Under the pieces are notes generated by a model. The model searched no databases and had not been told where the DNA came from. It saw only the letters and a list, made by a program, of their open reading frames with translations. A DNA stretch of 34,112 bases, from positions 1-34,112 of the forward strand of contig CAYUVK010000054.1 in assembly GCA_964448105.1 (NCBI GenBank), given 5' to 3'. Made by a program: the position numbers and the translations under genes. Positions 1-7,413 of this stretch are shown here, piece by piece. Numbering within the stretch: position 1 is the stretch's first letter; each line of letters starts with the position of its first letter. This DNA is from CAVQBP01 sp964448105. GTDB lineage: Bacteria > Bacteroidota > Ignavibacteria > Ignavibacteriales > Ignavibacteriaceae.

Positions 1-8
1 AATTAAAA

Positions 9-90
9 ATTTACATGTTGTGCAACGGACTCGGCAGGCAGGTCGGTCGAAATGACATTTTAAACATTCGATCACACGCATTTACATGTT
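9..90. repeat. Intergenic stretch with two copies of ATTTACATGTT flanking a GC-richer core
   Basis: The 11-mer ATTTACATGTT occurs at 9-19 and again at 80-90, 71 bases apart. Between them lies a core (about 24-52) much richer in G and C than its surroundings, containing GGCAGGCAGG and TCGGTCGAAATGACA. No reading frame with a start codon fits. Read on the minus strand it begins TGTCATTTCGACC, a motif I associate with dispersed intergenic repeats in Bacteroidota-type genomes; that link is from memory and not shown by this window. It lies directly upstream of hisIE, so it may also hold that gene's promoter, but I see no good promoter match. Confidence 0.35.
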
Positions 91-111
91 TTAATCAATT
101 ATGTAATAATT

Positions 112-765
112 ATGAAAACAGATACTTCCAAATTGAACTTTGAGAAACTCAACGGGTTGATTCCTGCCATAATAGTTGACCACAGTAACAACCAGGTTTT
201 AATGCTTGGTTTCATGAATAAAGAATCACTTGATAAAACACTTGAAACAAGCAATGTTACTTTTTACAGCAGGACAAAAAAAGCTTTATGGACTAAAGGA
301 GAGACCTCCGGTAATTACCTGAGATTAATTAATATTCTTACAGATTGCGATAGTGACACACTTCTTATTTATGCTAAACCGCAGGGACCAACCTGTCATA
401 CAGGAAATTATTCGTGTTTTAATGTTAACAATATTAAATCCTTAAATTTTTTAAATGAACTTTTTGATTTAATTAAAGAAAGGAAAAAAGAGCTTCCTGA
501 AAATTCCTATACAACAAAATTATTTAAAGAAGGACCAAACAGAATAATTCAAAAGGTAGGAGAAGAAGCAATTGAAACTGTTATTGCAGCAAAAAATAAA
601 GATAAAAATGAAATAATAAATGAGACTTCTGATTTAATTTATCATTTATTTGTAATGCTTGCGGACCAGGATATAGAATTTTCAGAGATCGTTGGCAATC
701 TAAAAAAAAGAAGATCGGGTAATAGAACGGAAAACATAAAACGGAAAATGGAAGAAGGTGAATGA
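112..765 (+). CDS. hisIE: Bifunctional phosphoribosyl-AMP cyclohydrolase / phosphoribosyl-ATP pyrophosphatase (HisIE)
   Basis: Catalyses steps two and three of histidine biosynthesis in the cytoplasm. It hydrolyses PR-ATP to PR-AMP (HisE part) and opens the purine ring of PR-AMP (HisI part). The N-terminal half has the HisI signatures: MLGFMNKES, FYSRTKKALWTKGETSGN, and DCDSDTLL followed by GPTCHTG, with the Asp and Cys metal ligands. The C-terminal part (about 125-217) is a HisE domain with KEGPNRIIQKVGEEAIET and the ETSDLIYHLFV helix. The length of 217 residues fits the fused form. No other his gene is visible in the window, so it is either detached from the his operon or last in an operon that ends to the left; the 111 upstream bases hold no coding sequence. 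Its stop overlaps the next start by four bases (ATGA), implying translational coupling. Confidence 0.95.
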   Translation: MKTDTSKLNFEKLNGLIPAIIVDHSNNQVLMLGFMNKESLDKTLETSNVTFYSRTKKALWTKGETSGNYLRLINILTDCDSDTLLIYAKPQGPTCHTGNYSCFNVNNIKSLNFLNELFDLIKERKKELPENSYTTKLFKEGPNRIIQKVGEEAIETVIAAKNKDKNEIINETSDLIYHLFVMLADQDIEFSEIVGNLKKRRSGNRTENIKRKMEEGE

Positions 766-1634
766 AAAAATTTGTTTACTTTTTTATATTATTTTTACTG
801 TTCATTATAAATAACCAAGCACAAGAAAAAAAAATTAAATTTGATTTCTTACCTTCCGGTTTAAATTTTGTACCGCTTAAAGCAAACATCCAGGAAGCTA
901 AAATAGGTGTTTTGTTCTTTCCCGATAACAAAAACTTAAAGGTCGATATGGGTAACAGCACGGATCTGTTAAAATTAAATATTTTAACGGATAATATTTC
1001 TTTTGCAACAGGAATTGAGTTTATGGGTTATGCGCTTTCAACAAACTATAAAGAATATAGACTGCAGATAGATGCACTTGACGGTTTTTTTGGCGGCAAC
1101 ATAACCTTTAAAAAAAAATATACCAATAATGAATTAAATATTAGACTTCGTATAATTCACAATAGTGCTCATTTAGTAGATGGACACTATGATTTTATAA
1201 AAAAAATGTGGATTGGTATAGACACTTCACTTCATTTTACAAAAAATTTTTATGAACTTACGATTGCTCATCAATTAAATACAGGCTTTGGATATTTTAA
1301 ATACTACGGCGGTTTCTCACACTCTTTTTTTGTACGGCCGGCAAGCATAAAAAGAATAAATTATCATGCCGGATTCGAGCTTGATTTCAAAAATCTTTTT
1401 GGAAAGTTTTTTGCAAAAGATGAAAATATTTTTTTAGCAAATCACTTCGGCCTTTCAGGTTTTCATGAATATGTTGGAAGCCAGCAGACAATGCTGGGAA
1501 TAAAATTCGGGGATTGGGAAAGTAAAGGAATAACCATTTATACATCTTATTATACTGGCTTAAATTTTTTCGACGCTTATTATGGTGAAAGAATTTCAAA
1601 GTTTGGAATAGGGTTTTATGTAGATTTTCCCTAA
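762..1634 (+). CDS. DUF1207-like outer-membrane protein
   Basis: The 290-residue product starts with a clear signal peptide (KK followed by a long Phe/Leu/Ile run, cleavage near residue 21 after an Ala-Gln). The mature part opens with FDFLPSGLNFVPLKANIQEA, which I recognise as the start pattern of DUF1207 proteins. The rest alternates polar and aromatic residues, is rich in Gly, Tyr and Phe, and ends in aromatic-rich strands, as expected of an outer-membrane beta-barrel. Function is unknown. It is translationally coupled to hisIE by an ATGA overlap, although a metabolic link to histidine synthesis is not evident. The family call rests on motif recognition; the beta-barrel location is inference. 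Confidence 0.7.
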   Translation: MKKFVYFFILFLLFIINNQAQEKKIKFDFLPSGLNFVPLKANIQEAKIGVLFFPDNKNLKVDMGNSTDLLKLNILTDNISFATGIEFMGYALSTNYKEYRLQIDALDGFFGGNITFKKKYTNNELNIRLRIIHNSAHLVDGHYDFIKKMWIGIDTSLHFTKNFYELTIAHQLNTGFGYFKYYGGFSHSFFVRPASIKRINYHAGFELDFKNLFGKFFAKDENIFLANHFGLSGFHEYVGSQQTMLGIKFGDWESKGITIYTSYYTGLNFFDAYYGERISKFGIGFYVDFP

Positions 1635-1691
1635 GGATTAATTTATTTAATTACTAAAAAAATATTCTTATTTATTATTAATATAAATCAC

Positions 1692-1726
1692 TTGGATCTT
1701 TAGATAACTATTTTATCTTAATCCAA
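1692..1726. repeat. Imperfect inverted repeat just upstream of the MscS gene
   Basis: TTGGAT at 1692-1697 and ATCCAA at 1721-1726 form perfect outer arms. Inside, TAGATA and TATCT extend the symmetry with a bulge. It lies 9 bases before the first possible start of the channel gene, so it could be an operator or an RNA stem that affects translation. It has no T-run and is therefore not a terminator. Confidence 0.3.
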
Positions 1727-1734
1727 AATATTTT

Positions 1735-2841
1735 ATGGGAGAAATAATCAAAATGCAAGATTTTTTAAATCAGGTTTATTTTGGCAACAGTATATTAACT
1801 TATATAACTGCCGTAGTAATATTTATAGTCGCTATAATAGTAATAAATATTTTTAGAAAAATAATTTTAAGCAGGTTAAAAAAGTGGGCAGAAAGTACTG
1901 CGACAAGTATTGATGATTTTCTTATTAGGGGGATAGAAAAAGCCGTAATACCCCTTTTATATTATGGAGCATTTTATCTTGCAGCAAGAACACTAATCCT
2001 TCCTTCCAAAGCAGAAATGCTGCTAAATACTATTTCTGTTATTTTAATTACTTTTTTAGCTCTTAGAGTTATAACATCATTTATTAGTTATTCCCTTGGT
2101 GTTTATGTAAGAAAAAAAGGAGACGGAGAGGCAAGACAAAAAGAGATAAAAGGAATTATAACAATACTTACTCTTATTGTATGGGCATTGGGTTTGGTTT
2201 TTCTGCTGGATAATTTAGGTTTTAAGGTTGCCTCGGTAATTGCCGGACTCGGCATTGGCGGTATTGCAATAGCGCTAGCTGCACAGGCAGTCCTGGCTGA
2301 TCTATTCGCATACTTTGTAATATTTTTTGATCGCCCTTTTGAGATTGGTGATTTTATAATTGTCGGTGATAAATTAGGTTCGGTTGAACACGTAGGTTTA
2401 AAAACAACGAGATTAAGGAGTCTTGGCGGGGAGCAGCTGGTTTTTTCAAACAAAGATCTTACAGATTCGAGAATACAGAATTACAAAAGAATGGAACGAA
2501 GAAGGATCGTTTTTCATGTTGGGGTTATATATCAAACCAAAGCCGACCAATTGAGAGATATTGCTGCTTTTATTAGAAAAATTATTGAAGATCAAAAAGA
2601 TACAACTTTTGACCGCGGGCATTTTGCTTCTTACGGAGATTTTAGTCTTATTTTTGAGTTTGTGTACTATGTATTAAGCCCGGATTACAACAAATATATG
2701 GATACGCAGCAAGCTATAAATCTGAGAATATATGAAGAATTTGAAAAACGAGGACTTGAATTTGCGTTCCCGACACAGACTTTGTTTTTAAATAAAGAAA
2801 ATTGGAATGGAAGCGAGAAGATTCATTCCGAAGTTGTTTAA
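1735..2841 (+). CDS. Small-conductance mechanosensitive channel, MscS family
   Basis: Inner-membrane tension-gated channel that releases solutes on hypo-osmotic shock. Three to four hydrophobic segments occupy the N-terminal half (about residues 18-40, 70-90, 98-118, 142-160). They are followed by the Gly/Ala-rich pore helix GLGIGGIAIALAAQAVLADLFAYF, and then FDRPFEIGDFIIVG and the beta-domain with VEHVGLKTTRLRSLGGEQLVFSN, all hallmark MscS features. A cytoplasmic alpha/beta domain completes 368 residues. Two starts are possible: ATG at 1735, with no Shine-Dalgarno, or ATG at 1753, preceded by GGGAG at 1737-1741 with an 11-base spacer. The second looks at least as likely and would remove six residues. 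It converges with the sugar kinase downstream. Confidence 0.93.
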   Translation: MGEIIKMQDFLNQVYFGNSILTYITAVVIFIVAIIVINIFRKIILSRLKKWAESTATSIDDFLIRGIEKAVIPLLYYGAFYLAARTLILPSKAEMLLNTISVILITFLALRVITSFISYSLGVYVRKKGDGEARQKEIKGIITILTLIVWALGLVFLLDNLGFKVASVIAGLGIGGIAIALAAQAVLADLFAYFVIFFDRPFEIGDFIIVGDKLGSVEHVGLKTTRLRSLGGEQLVFSNKDLTDSRIQNYKRMERRRIVFHVGVIYQTKADQLRDIAAFIRKIIEDQKDTTFDRGHFASYGDFSLIFEFVYYVLSPDYNKYMDTQQAINLRIYEEFEKRGLEFAFPTQTLFLNKENWNGSEKIHSEVV

Positions 2842-2876
2842 TAGACAATTAAGCAATTTAATGCTATATAAATTAA

Positions 2877-3791
2877 TTATGCCGTATTTATCTTTTTTCT
2901 AAATTCATTATATAGAGAATTATCTGATGGAAGAGCGCCTTTTATTTTTATTATTTCCGAAGCGAAGTCGCAAGCCAAAATATTTATTTTTTTAATATTC
3001 CAGTTTTTTAAATATCCGATGCAGAGAATTACCGAATAAGCATCTCCGGCACCAACAGTGTCAATAATTTCGTCAGGTTTTACATTTACTTTACAATGAT
3101 AAGAATCATTACCCTTATACAATATAGCCCCATTTTCTCCCATGGTTACACATAAAAGATCAATATTAAATTTTTTTATTATGAGCCGTGCAAAATCCTC
3201 ATCCTCTAATTTAAATGGAGCCTTAACATGATTAAATAATAAATCTGCAATTAGTTTTAATTCATCATAATTAAGTTTTACAACATTAGCAGCTTTTAAA
3301 GATCTCTCGATAATTTCTTTTTTATAAAAATTTTGCCTGATATTTAAATCGCAGAAATATTTTACTTCACTGTTGAATAATGATTGAATAGTATTTCTTG
3401 ATTCATTGCTCCTTTGTGCAAGTGTCCCATAGTAAACACAAGAAGTGTAGTTGTCTATTAATTCTTTTACTTCTTGTGATAGTTGAATAAAATCATAAGC
3501 CGTATCAGGCATTATGGTCCATTCAGGAATTTTACCTTCATCTAATTTTGCACTTGCTTCGCCAGTTGGATGTTTTATATCAATTTGAATATAATATGAA
3601 GAAATATTGTGAAATTTTAAGAATTCCAGAATATCTTTTCCCAAACGATCATTACCTATACGGCTTATGAAATTCCCGTTACCAGTAAGATTGATAATAT
3701 GGTAAATAAAGTTGAACGGAGCTCCTCCAATTCTTTTTTCGCCGCCATAAAGATCAAATAAGATTTCTCCAATTGAGGTTATTTGTTTCAT
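2877..3791 (-). CDS. PfkB-family carbohydrate kinase (fructokinase-like)
   Basis: Cytoplasmic ATP-dependent sugar kinase of the ribokinase/PfkB family, 304 residues. The N-terminal substrate-side motif IGGAPFNFIYHI (residues 21-32) and the C-terminal anion-hole and catalytic motif DTVGAGDAYS (about 244-253, catalytic Asp 250) are both intact. Family knowledge points to fructose or a related sugar, since the N-terminal GGAPxNF form is typical of bacterial fructokinases, but the substrate cannot be read from sequence. It is a lone minus-strand gene convergent with the MscS gene, with no sugar transporter nearby. Confidence 0.88.
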   Translation of the reverse strand: MKQITSIGEILFDLYGGEKRIGGAPFNFIYHIINLTGNGNFISRIGNDRLGKDILEFLKFHNISSYYIQIDIKHPTGEASAKLDEGKIPEWTIMPDTAYDFIQLSQEVKELIDNYTSCVYYGTLAQRSNESRNTIQSLFNSEVKYFCDLNIRQNFYKKEIIERSLKAANVVKLNYDELKLIADLLFNHVKAPFKLEDEDFARLIIKKFNIDLLCVTMGENGAILYKGNDSYHCKVNVKPDEIIDTVGAGDAYSVILCIGYLKNWNIKKINILACDFASEIIKIKGALPSDNSLYNEFRKKINTA

Positions 3792-4256
3792 GTAATTTTA
3801 GGACAGTTTAGCTAAATTTAATATTATTAGAGAGAAACGACAAACGAAAAATGAAGAACCGAAGACGTTAAGATGTGTAAACCTAAAGAGATTAGAGAAT
3901 ATTAATTTTACTTCTTTGTTTTATCTTGTTCTCAAATATGTACTGATAATATTTATCCCTATATATTAGTACCACCAAAAATCAAGAACTTAATCGAAGG
4001 TAGAGTTTACAATTCTTTTACTCTAGGTGCATATCGTTTAACATTTATTGGAGTAAATACCCGGATGACACTATGGCAATAGAACATTAGGCATTTTCAA
4101 ATATATTCGAGGTTAAATAGTAATTCCTAAAAAATTTAATTGTACATTTCTGCAAGTTTGCTCCCTGTCATGGTAGATATTCTTTTTTATTCTTTACTTT
4201 CAAAGCGTAATATCTAACTAATATGAAAACACTTGGATTTGAAGGAGAAGGTAAAT
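3792..4256. other. 465-base gap; possible decayed coding stretch, no recognised gene
   Basis: This gap separates the divergent PfkB and WG-repeat genes and should hold both promoters, but I find no convincing promoter match. One plus-strand frame stays open from about 3912 to a TAG near 4081 without a suitable start, and I recognise no family in its translation (it includes ILVPPKIKNLIEG). It could be a remnant or chance. No strong hairpin, tRNA-like fold or terminal repeat was seen. A short uORF from ATG 4223 (17 codons) overlaps the WG gene start in another frame. Confidence 0.3.
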
Positions 4257-4994
4257 ATGATATTAAACCTGCCTGAGTTAATTGCCTACCGGAAAAAAGA
4301 TAAATGGGGTTTTTGCGATAAATCCAAAAATTTAATAATACCGGCTAAATTTGATAGTGTTGGAGTCTTTACAGAAGGATTTGTCAAAGTAAAATTGAAT
4401 GGCAAATGGGGCTTTATAAACAATAAGGGGGAAGAAATTACCGAAATTAAATACGATGAAGCAGAGAATTTCAAAAACGGTTTTGCAAAAGTTAATTTGG
4501 GAATCAAAAAGAACAATAATAAAGTAGTATTTAGCGGGAAATGGGGAATTATTAATACATCCGGCAAGGAAGTAATCCCTGTACAATATAATGAAATCGG
4601 AGAAATTTTTGATGAAATTTTTCCTGTTAAATTGAATGACAGGTGGGGTTTAATAAATAAAGATGGGAAGACTATTACCCTCGCGAAATATGATAAGTTA
4701 GGTAAATTCAGTGAAGAGCTTATGCCGATAAAACTAAACGACAAATGGGGATTTATCAACAAAAACGGAGAGGAGATTATATCAAATCATTATAATGAAG
4801 TCGGATACTTTCAAAATGGAATTGTAAAAGTAAGGTTAAATGATTGGTGGGGTTTAATAAATAAAAAAGGAAAAGGAATTACCCCTATTAAATATGATGA
4901 AATGGAAGATTTTAAAGACGACCTGATTAAAGTAAAGATTAATAATCAATGGGGATATATTGATAAAAACGGAACCGAGTATTTTGAAGACTAA
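4257..4994 (+). CDS. WG-repeat protein (seven repeats)
   Basis: The protein is built almost wholly of WG repeats of about 30-37 residues. Seven WG dipeptides appear in order, in the contexts KWGF, KWGF, KWGI, RWGL, KWGF, WWGL and QWGY, each followed by (I)N/D-K-x-G and then a (I/A)KYDE-type segment. Such repeats form a beta-rich scaffold; no enzymatic function is known. No signal peptide or membrane segment is present, so a cytoplasmic location is likely. I chose ATG 4257 because GGAGAAGG lies 5-10 bases upstream; a TTG at 4233 would add eight residues. The gene stands alone between two intergenic regions, and its role is unknown. Confidence 0.85.
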   Translation: MILNLPELIAYRKKDKWGFCDKSKNLIIPAKFDSVGVFTEGFVKVKLNGKWGFINNKGEEITEIKYDEAENFKNGFAKVNLGIKKNNNKVVFSGKWGIINTSGKEVIPVQYNEIGEIFDEIFPVKLNDRWGLINKDGKTITLAKYDKLGKFSEELMPIKLNDKWGFINKNGEEIISNHYNEVGYFQNGIVKVRLNDWWGLINKKGKGITPIKYDEMEDFKDDLIKVKINNQWGYIDKNGTEYFED

Positions 4995-5002
4995 TTTGGA
5001 TT

Positions 5003-5050
5003 AACCTTCAAGGTTAGGGTATCGTTAACAGTGTGCTAACCTTGAAGGTT
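5003..5050. repeat. 15-bp perfect inverted repeat between convergent genes (REP-like palindrome)
   Basis: AACCTTCAAGGTTAG at 5003-5017 is the exact reverse complement of CTAACCTTGAAGGTT at 5036-5050, with an 18-base loop. Each arm is itself nearly palindromic (AACCTT-x-AAGGTT). It lies between the WG-protein stop and the end of the minus-strand heme-barrel gene. Neither side has a T-run, so it is not a classic intrinsic terminator, though it could still block convergent transcription. The nested symmetry resembles dispersed REP-type palindromes. Confidence 0.7.
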
Positions 5051-5065
5051 CTCGAAGTCCTTCAA

Positions 5066-6202
5066 TTAATAGTAAAAATGAAACTGAAGGACAAATGAGT
5101 TATTATCAACAGCCGGTGTTTCCATTTGAATCCTGTATTGCGGTCTAACTTCTATAAAACTATAGGGATAAAACTCAAATCCAATAACCCATCTTGAAAG
5201 TTCATCATTACTAACGTCTTTATTCGGATCAAACCTATCATACCTGACAACGGCTTCCAATCCTTTAACTACCTGATATGTACCTTGAACCATTAAAGCT
5301 TTTGCGGTAGCATTATTTTGGGTTAGATCTTTGGCAATATCATATTCCCCGGTCAATGTAAAATTTCCAATTCCGAATCCCAGGAATCCTCCATACATAT
5401 TCACTTTGGAATATTCTTTAGGTATATAAGATCCAATCCTTCCCTTAAATGTTGAGTAAGAGCCGCCTATCAATAACGGAACTTTGTTTGCAATAACAGG
5501 GGTAAGCTGTAAGCTTGCTGTAAATGAAGGATCATTTGTAAAAATCGCAGGATCGGTTACTGCAAATCCCTGGTGTGGATTTCCAACACTTGCTGTTAAA
5601 AATACAAAATTAGATAGGTATGCTCCAACTTCTACGCCGGTTTCTGTAAAACCCGGTTGATAAATAAGACCATATGATGAATTAGTTATAAAAGCTAAAT
5701 CTCCCCCCCTTGTGTATGCTGTATGATCGTCAAGTCTTATTCCGTAATTAGGAGAATAAGTGCCGGCTTTTATATAACTTCCGTTCGGCAGGATATGTGC
5801 AACTCCGTAAGCTTCCCAAAATTGATTGATAAAATCGTACATTCCATAAATATCAAGTTTATCTGTTAAATTAACATCGGTATAAATTGAAGCATTCATT
5901 TTTTGAAAATCGCTTCTCTTTACCTGCTGGGAATATAAATATTGTGTGCGGTAATCGAGCCCGAAGAAAATATTATCTCCAATCTTATCATTAGTTTTAA
6001 TATCTTTATGCGCCGAGAACATTGGAAGTACATTTTGTTCAAAATGGAAGCCGCCTTTATTTCTTAATTCTCCGCCAGTTGGATTTACATGACAATCTGC
6101 GCATTGACCCCCCATTCTTAAGGCAAAACGAGGCAGAGAATAACTCATTTCTGTAAATGAAATAATGAAAAATATAATTAGAAAATATTTGGATTTTTTC
6201 AT
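5066..6202 (-). CDS. Outer-membrane beta-barrel with N-terminal monoheme c-type motif (Cyc2-like porin-cytochrome candidate)
   Basis: The 378-residue product has a signal peptide (cleavage near residue 22), then LPRFALRMGGQ and a single CADCH heme-attachment motif at residues 34-38. After a short Gly/Asn linker, the remainder (about 65-378) shows alternating polar/hydrophobic strands rich in Tyr, Phe and Gly, and ends in ...FHFYY, the aromatic C-terminus expected of outer-membrane barrels. One heme placed directly before a porin-sized barrel is the layout of Cyc2 iron oxidases. A general porin carrying a heme plug is the alternative. An 8-bp inverted repeat (GTCCTTCA 5057-5064, TGAAGGAC 5085-5092) spans the stop codon. 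The start at 6202 has AAAGG six to eight bases upstream. It is last in the operon with the YceI protein and a small membrane protein. Electron transfer is inference; heme attachment and secretion are strongly suggested. Confidence 0.8.
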   Translation of the reverse strand: MKKSKYFLIIFFIISFTEMSYSLPRFALRMGGQCADCHVNPTGGELRNKGGFHFEQNVLPMFSAHKDIKTNDKIGDNIFFGLDYRTQYLYSQQVKRSDFQKMNASIYTDVNLTDKLDIYGMYDFINQFWEAYGVAHILPNGSYIKAGTYSPNYGIRLDDHTAYTRGGDLAFITNSSYGLIYQPGFTETGVEVGAYLSNFVFLTASVGNPHQGFAVTDPAIFTNDPSFTASLQLTPVIANKVPLLIGGSYSTFKGRIGSYIPKEYSKVNMYGGFLGFGIGNFTLTGEYDIAKDLTQNNATAKALMVQGTYQVVKGLEAVVRYDRFDPNKDVSNDELSRWVIGFEFYPYSFIEVRPQYRIQMETPAVDNNSFVLQFHFYY

Positions 6203-6247
6203 TGCATACCTTTTTCACATATTTAATTGAGATTATAGAAAAATATA

Positions 6248-6886
6248 TTAAAATTTATTTGTACCGACTAAGTTGACTTTTATCTGTATATCGTTTGAAA
6301 CTCTTTTTCCAAGTAGCAAATGTTCAACATTAAAATCGGATAATTGAATATCAAAACTTGATAGAATCCCTAAAAGATCTCCCGGCATTCTTGCTCTAGT
6401 CATTTCATTTTCATCGAGATATGTTACTGTATCTTTTGTTGTTATTTCCTTTGTAACACCGTGAAGAGTAAAGTCCCCGATTACATCAGCACTTAACTTA
6501 TTGGGAGAAATTTTTTGAACATTAGTTGCTTTTGTTATCTTAAAGGTGATTGTTGGATATTTTTCTGCATCAAGCCAGGAAGAGCTTCTTAAATCTTTCT
6601 CCATTTTTTCAATTCCGGTTTTTAACGAAGCAACCGGTATAGTAAATTGACCCTTTAATGTGTTGGCAAAATCTATAACATCAAAAGTAACTTTTCCCTC
6701 AATCTGGGTTGTCAATCCATTAATTTCCTCGAATGGAGTGGTGCTGTGGAAAGCTGCCTGATTCCTGCTGCTTTGATCAGCAAATGAAAATGTTTGGACG
6801 CCCGTTGCCTTTACATCGAAACCCTGTGCGTGGCCTAAAGTTGTAAAAAATAAAACGATAAATGTAACTTTAACTAGGTTTTTCAT
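6248..6886 (-). CDS. YceI-family periplasmic protein
   Basis: The 212-residue product has a signal peptide cleaved after HAQ (about residue 21). YceI proteins form a lipocalin-like barrel that binds isoprenoid chains such as polyprenols or quinone tails. Diagnostic segments are the repeated beta pattern IEGKVTFDVIDF, TLKGQFTIPVASLKTGIEKMEKDLRSSSWLDAEKYPTITFK (broken here only by the family name pattern: DxRSxxFLDxxxYPTITF) and DFTLHGVTKEIT. AAGGGAAGAG just before ATG 6886 is a good ribosome-binding site, and the start overlaps the upstream gene by 17 bases. It lies between a small membrane protein and the heme-barrel protein, so a role in carrying a quinone or lipid for that system is possible but unproven. 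Confidence 0.88.
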   Translation of the reverse strand: MKNLVKVTFIVLFFTTLGHAQGFDVKATGVQTFSFADQSSRNQAAFHSTTPFEEINGLTTQIEGKVTFDVIDFANTLKGQFTIPVASLKTGIEKMEKDLRSSSWLDAEKYPTITFKITKATNVQKISPNKLSADVIGDFTLHGVTKEITTKDTVTYLDENEMTRARMPGDLLGILSSFDIQLSDFNVEHLLLGKRVSNDIQIKVNLVGTNKF

Positions 6887-7145
6887 CTCTTCCCTTTTTT
6901 TTAAAAATAAAAAATAGAATTCCTGAAACTAAAACAGTTACTCCCGAAATGATTAATGTTAGATCCAATCCCCAAATAAATTTATTTTGCCATTCTTTAT
7001 AGGTTGTTCCGAATAATTCATCCTTCTTTTCAATTAAAACCTGGGTTTTAGTAAATATTTCGCCCCCGCTGATAAGCCATATTACGACCGCAGCAGTTAT
7101 TATTATTAAACCAATAATAATAGTTCTTTTTTGATTTTTGTTCAT
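6870..7145 (-). CDS. Small membrane protein with two transmembrane helices, unknown function
   Basis: The 91-residue protein has two hydrophobic helices: about residues 9-26 (IIIGLIIITAAVVIWLIS) and about 62-83 (TLIISGVTVLVSGILFFIF). They are joined by a roughly 35-residue polar loop rich in Lys and Glu, with a conserved-looking EWQNKFIWGLD segment before helix two. The Lys/Arg-rich ends suggest both termini face the cytoplasm and the loop faces the periplasm. I recognise no family. It is first in the operon, and its end overlaps the YceI gene by 17 bases, so co-expression is very likely. It could be a membrane anchor or partner for the YceI or heme-barrel protein. Confidence 0.7.
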   Translation of the reverse strand: MNKNQKRTIIIGLIIITAAVVIWLISGGEIFTKTQVLIEKKDELFGTTYKEWQNKFIWGLDLTLIISGVTVLVSGILFFIFKKKGRDEKPS

Positions 7146-7229
7146 TTCTTTAATTTTGATGAATCATTAACATCTAAGTATTCTTAAATATTAAAAAAGT
7201 GACCTTTTAGAATATTAAAAAAATAGTTA

Positions 7230-7246
7230 TCACAATGTGTCACAAT
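7230..7246. promoter_or_regulatory. Overlapping CACA/TGTG dyads, operator-like
   Basis: TCACAAT occurs twice exactly 10 bases apart (7230-7236 and 7240-7246). Together they form two overlapping near-palindromes, CACA-A-TGTG (7231-7239) and TGTG-T-CACA (7236-7244). The half-sites recall CRP/FNR-type boxes (TGTGA/TCACA), but the spacing is shorter than the usual six bases, so the regulator is not identified. It lies 85 bases upstream of the membrane/YceI/heme-barrel operon start and about 170 bases from the rimP promoter, so the former is the likelier target. Confidence 0.4.
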
Positions 7247-7269
7247 TATCTTATTTTTTTATAACATAT

Positions 7270-7381
7270 CTTTAACCTTCTATTTGTTGAAGGAGATCCC
7301 ATTAATTTTTCCATTCCTTGCTAATTGGAATATTTTATATTAAATTTACATACTGTTTTCGCCCTTTAATGGGCGATTTTT
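7270..7381 (+). ncRNA. Possible small RNA or orphan leader ending in an intrinsic terminator
   Basis: Three plus-strand hairpins follow one another: CCTTC/GAAGG (7276-7280, 7289-7293), ATTCC/GGAAT (7313-7317, 7327-7331) and TCGCCC/GGGCGA (7359-7364, 7371-7376). The last is followed by TTTTTG, a terminator-like form. No coding sequence lies upstream on this strand, and the rimP promoter lies downstream of the terminator. Something may therefore be transcribed and stopped here. No clear promoter for it was found, so the ncRNA call is tentative. Confidence 0.3.
7359..7381 (+). terminator. Intrinsic terminator-like hairpin upstream of the rimP promoter
   Basis: A six-base-pair stem TCGCCC/GGGCGA with loop TTTAAT is followed directly by TTTTTG. 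It is GC-rich in an AT-rich surround. It may insulate the rimP promoter from read-through. Confidence 0.6.
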
Positions 7382-7413
7382 GTTTGTATGAAATGAGACG
7401 TATCTAAAAAGGT

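Noticed and set aside
4286..4762. 158-residue minus-strand frame with repeats
   Set aside because: It mirrors the WG repeats on the opposite strand; periodicity comes from the real plus-strand gene.
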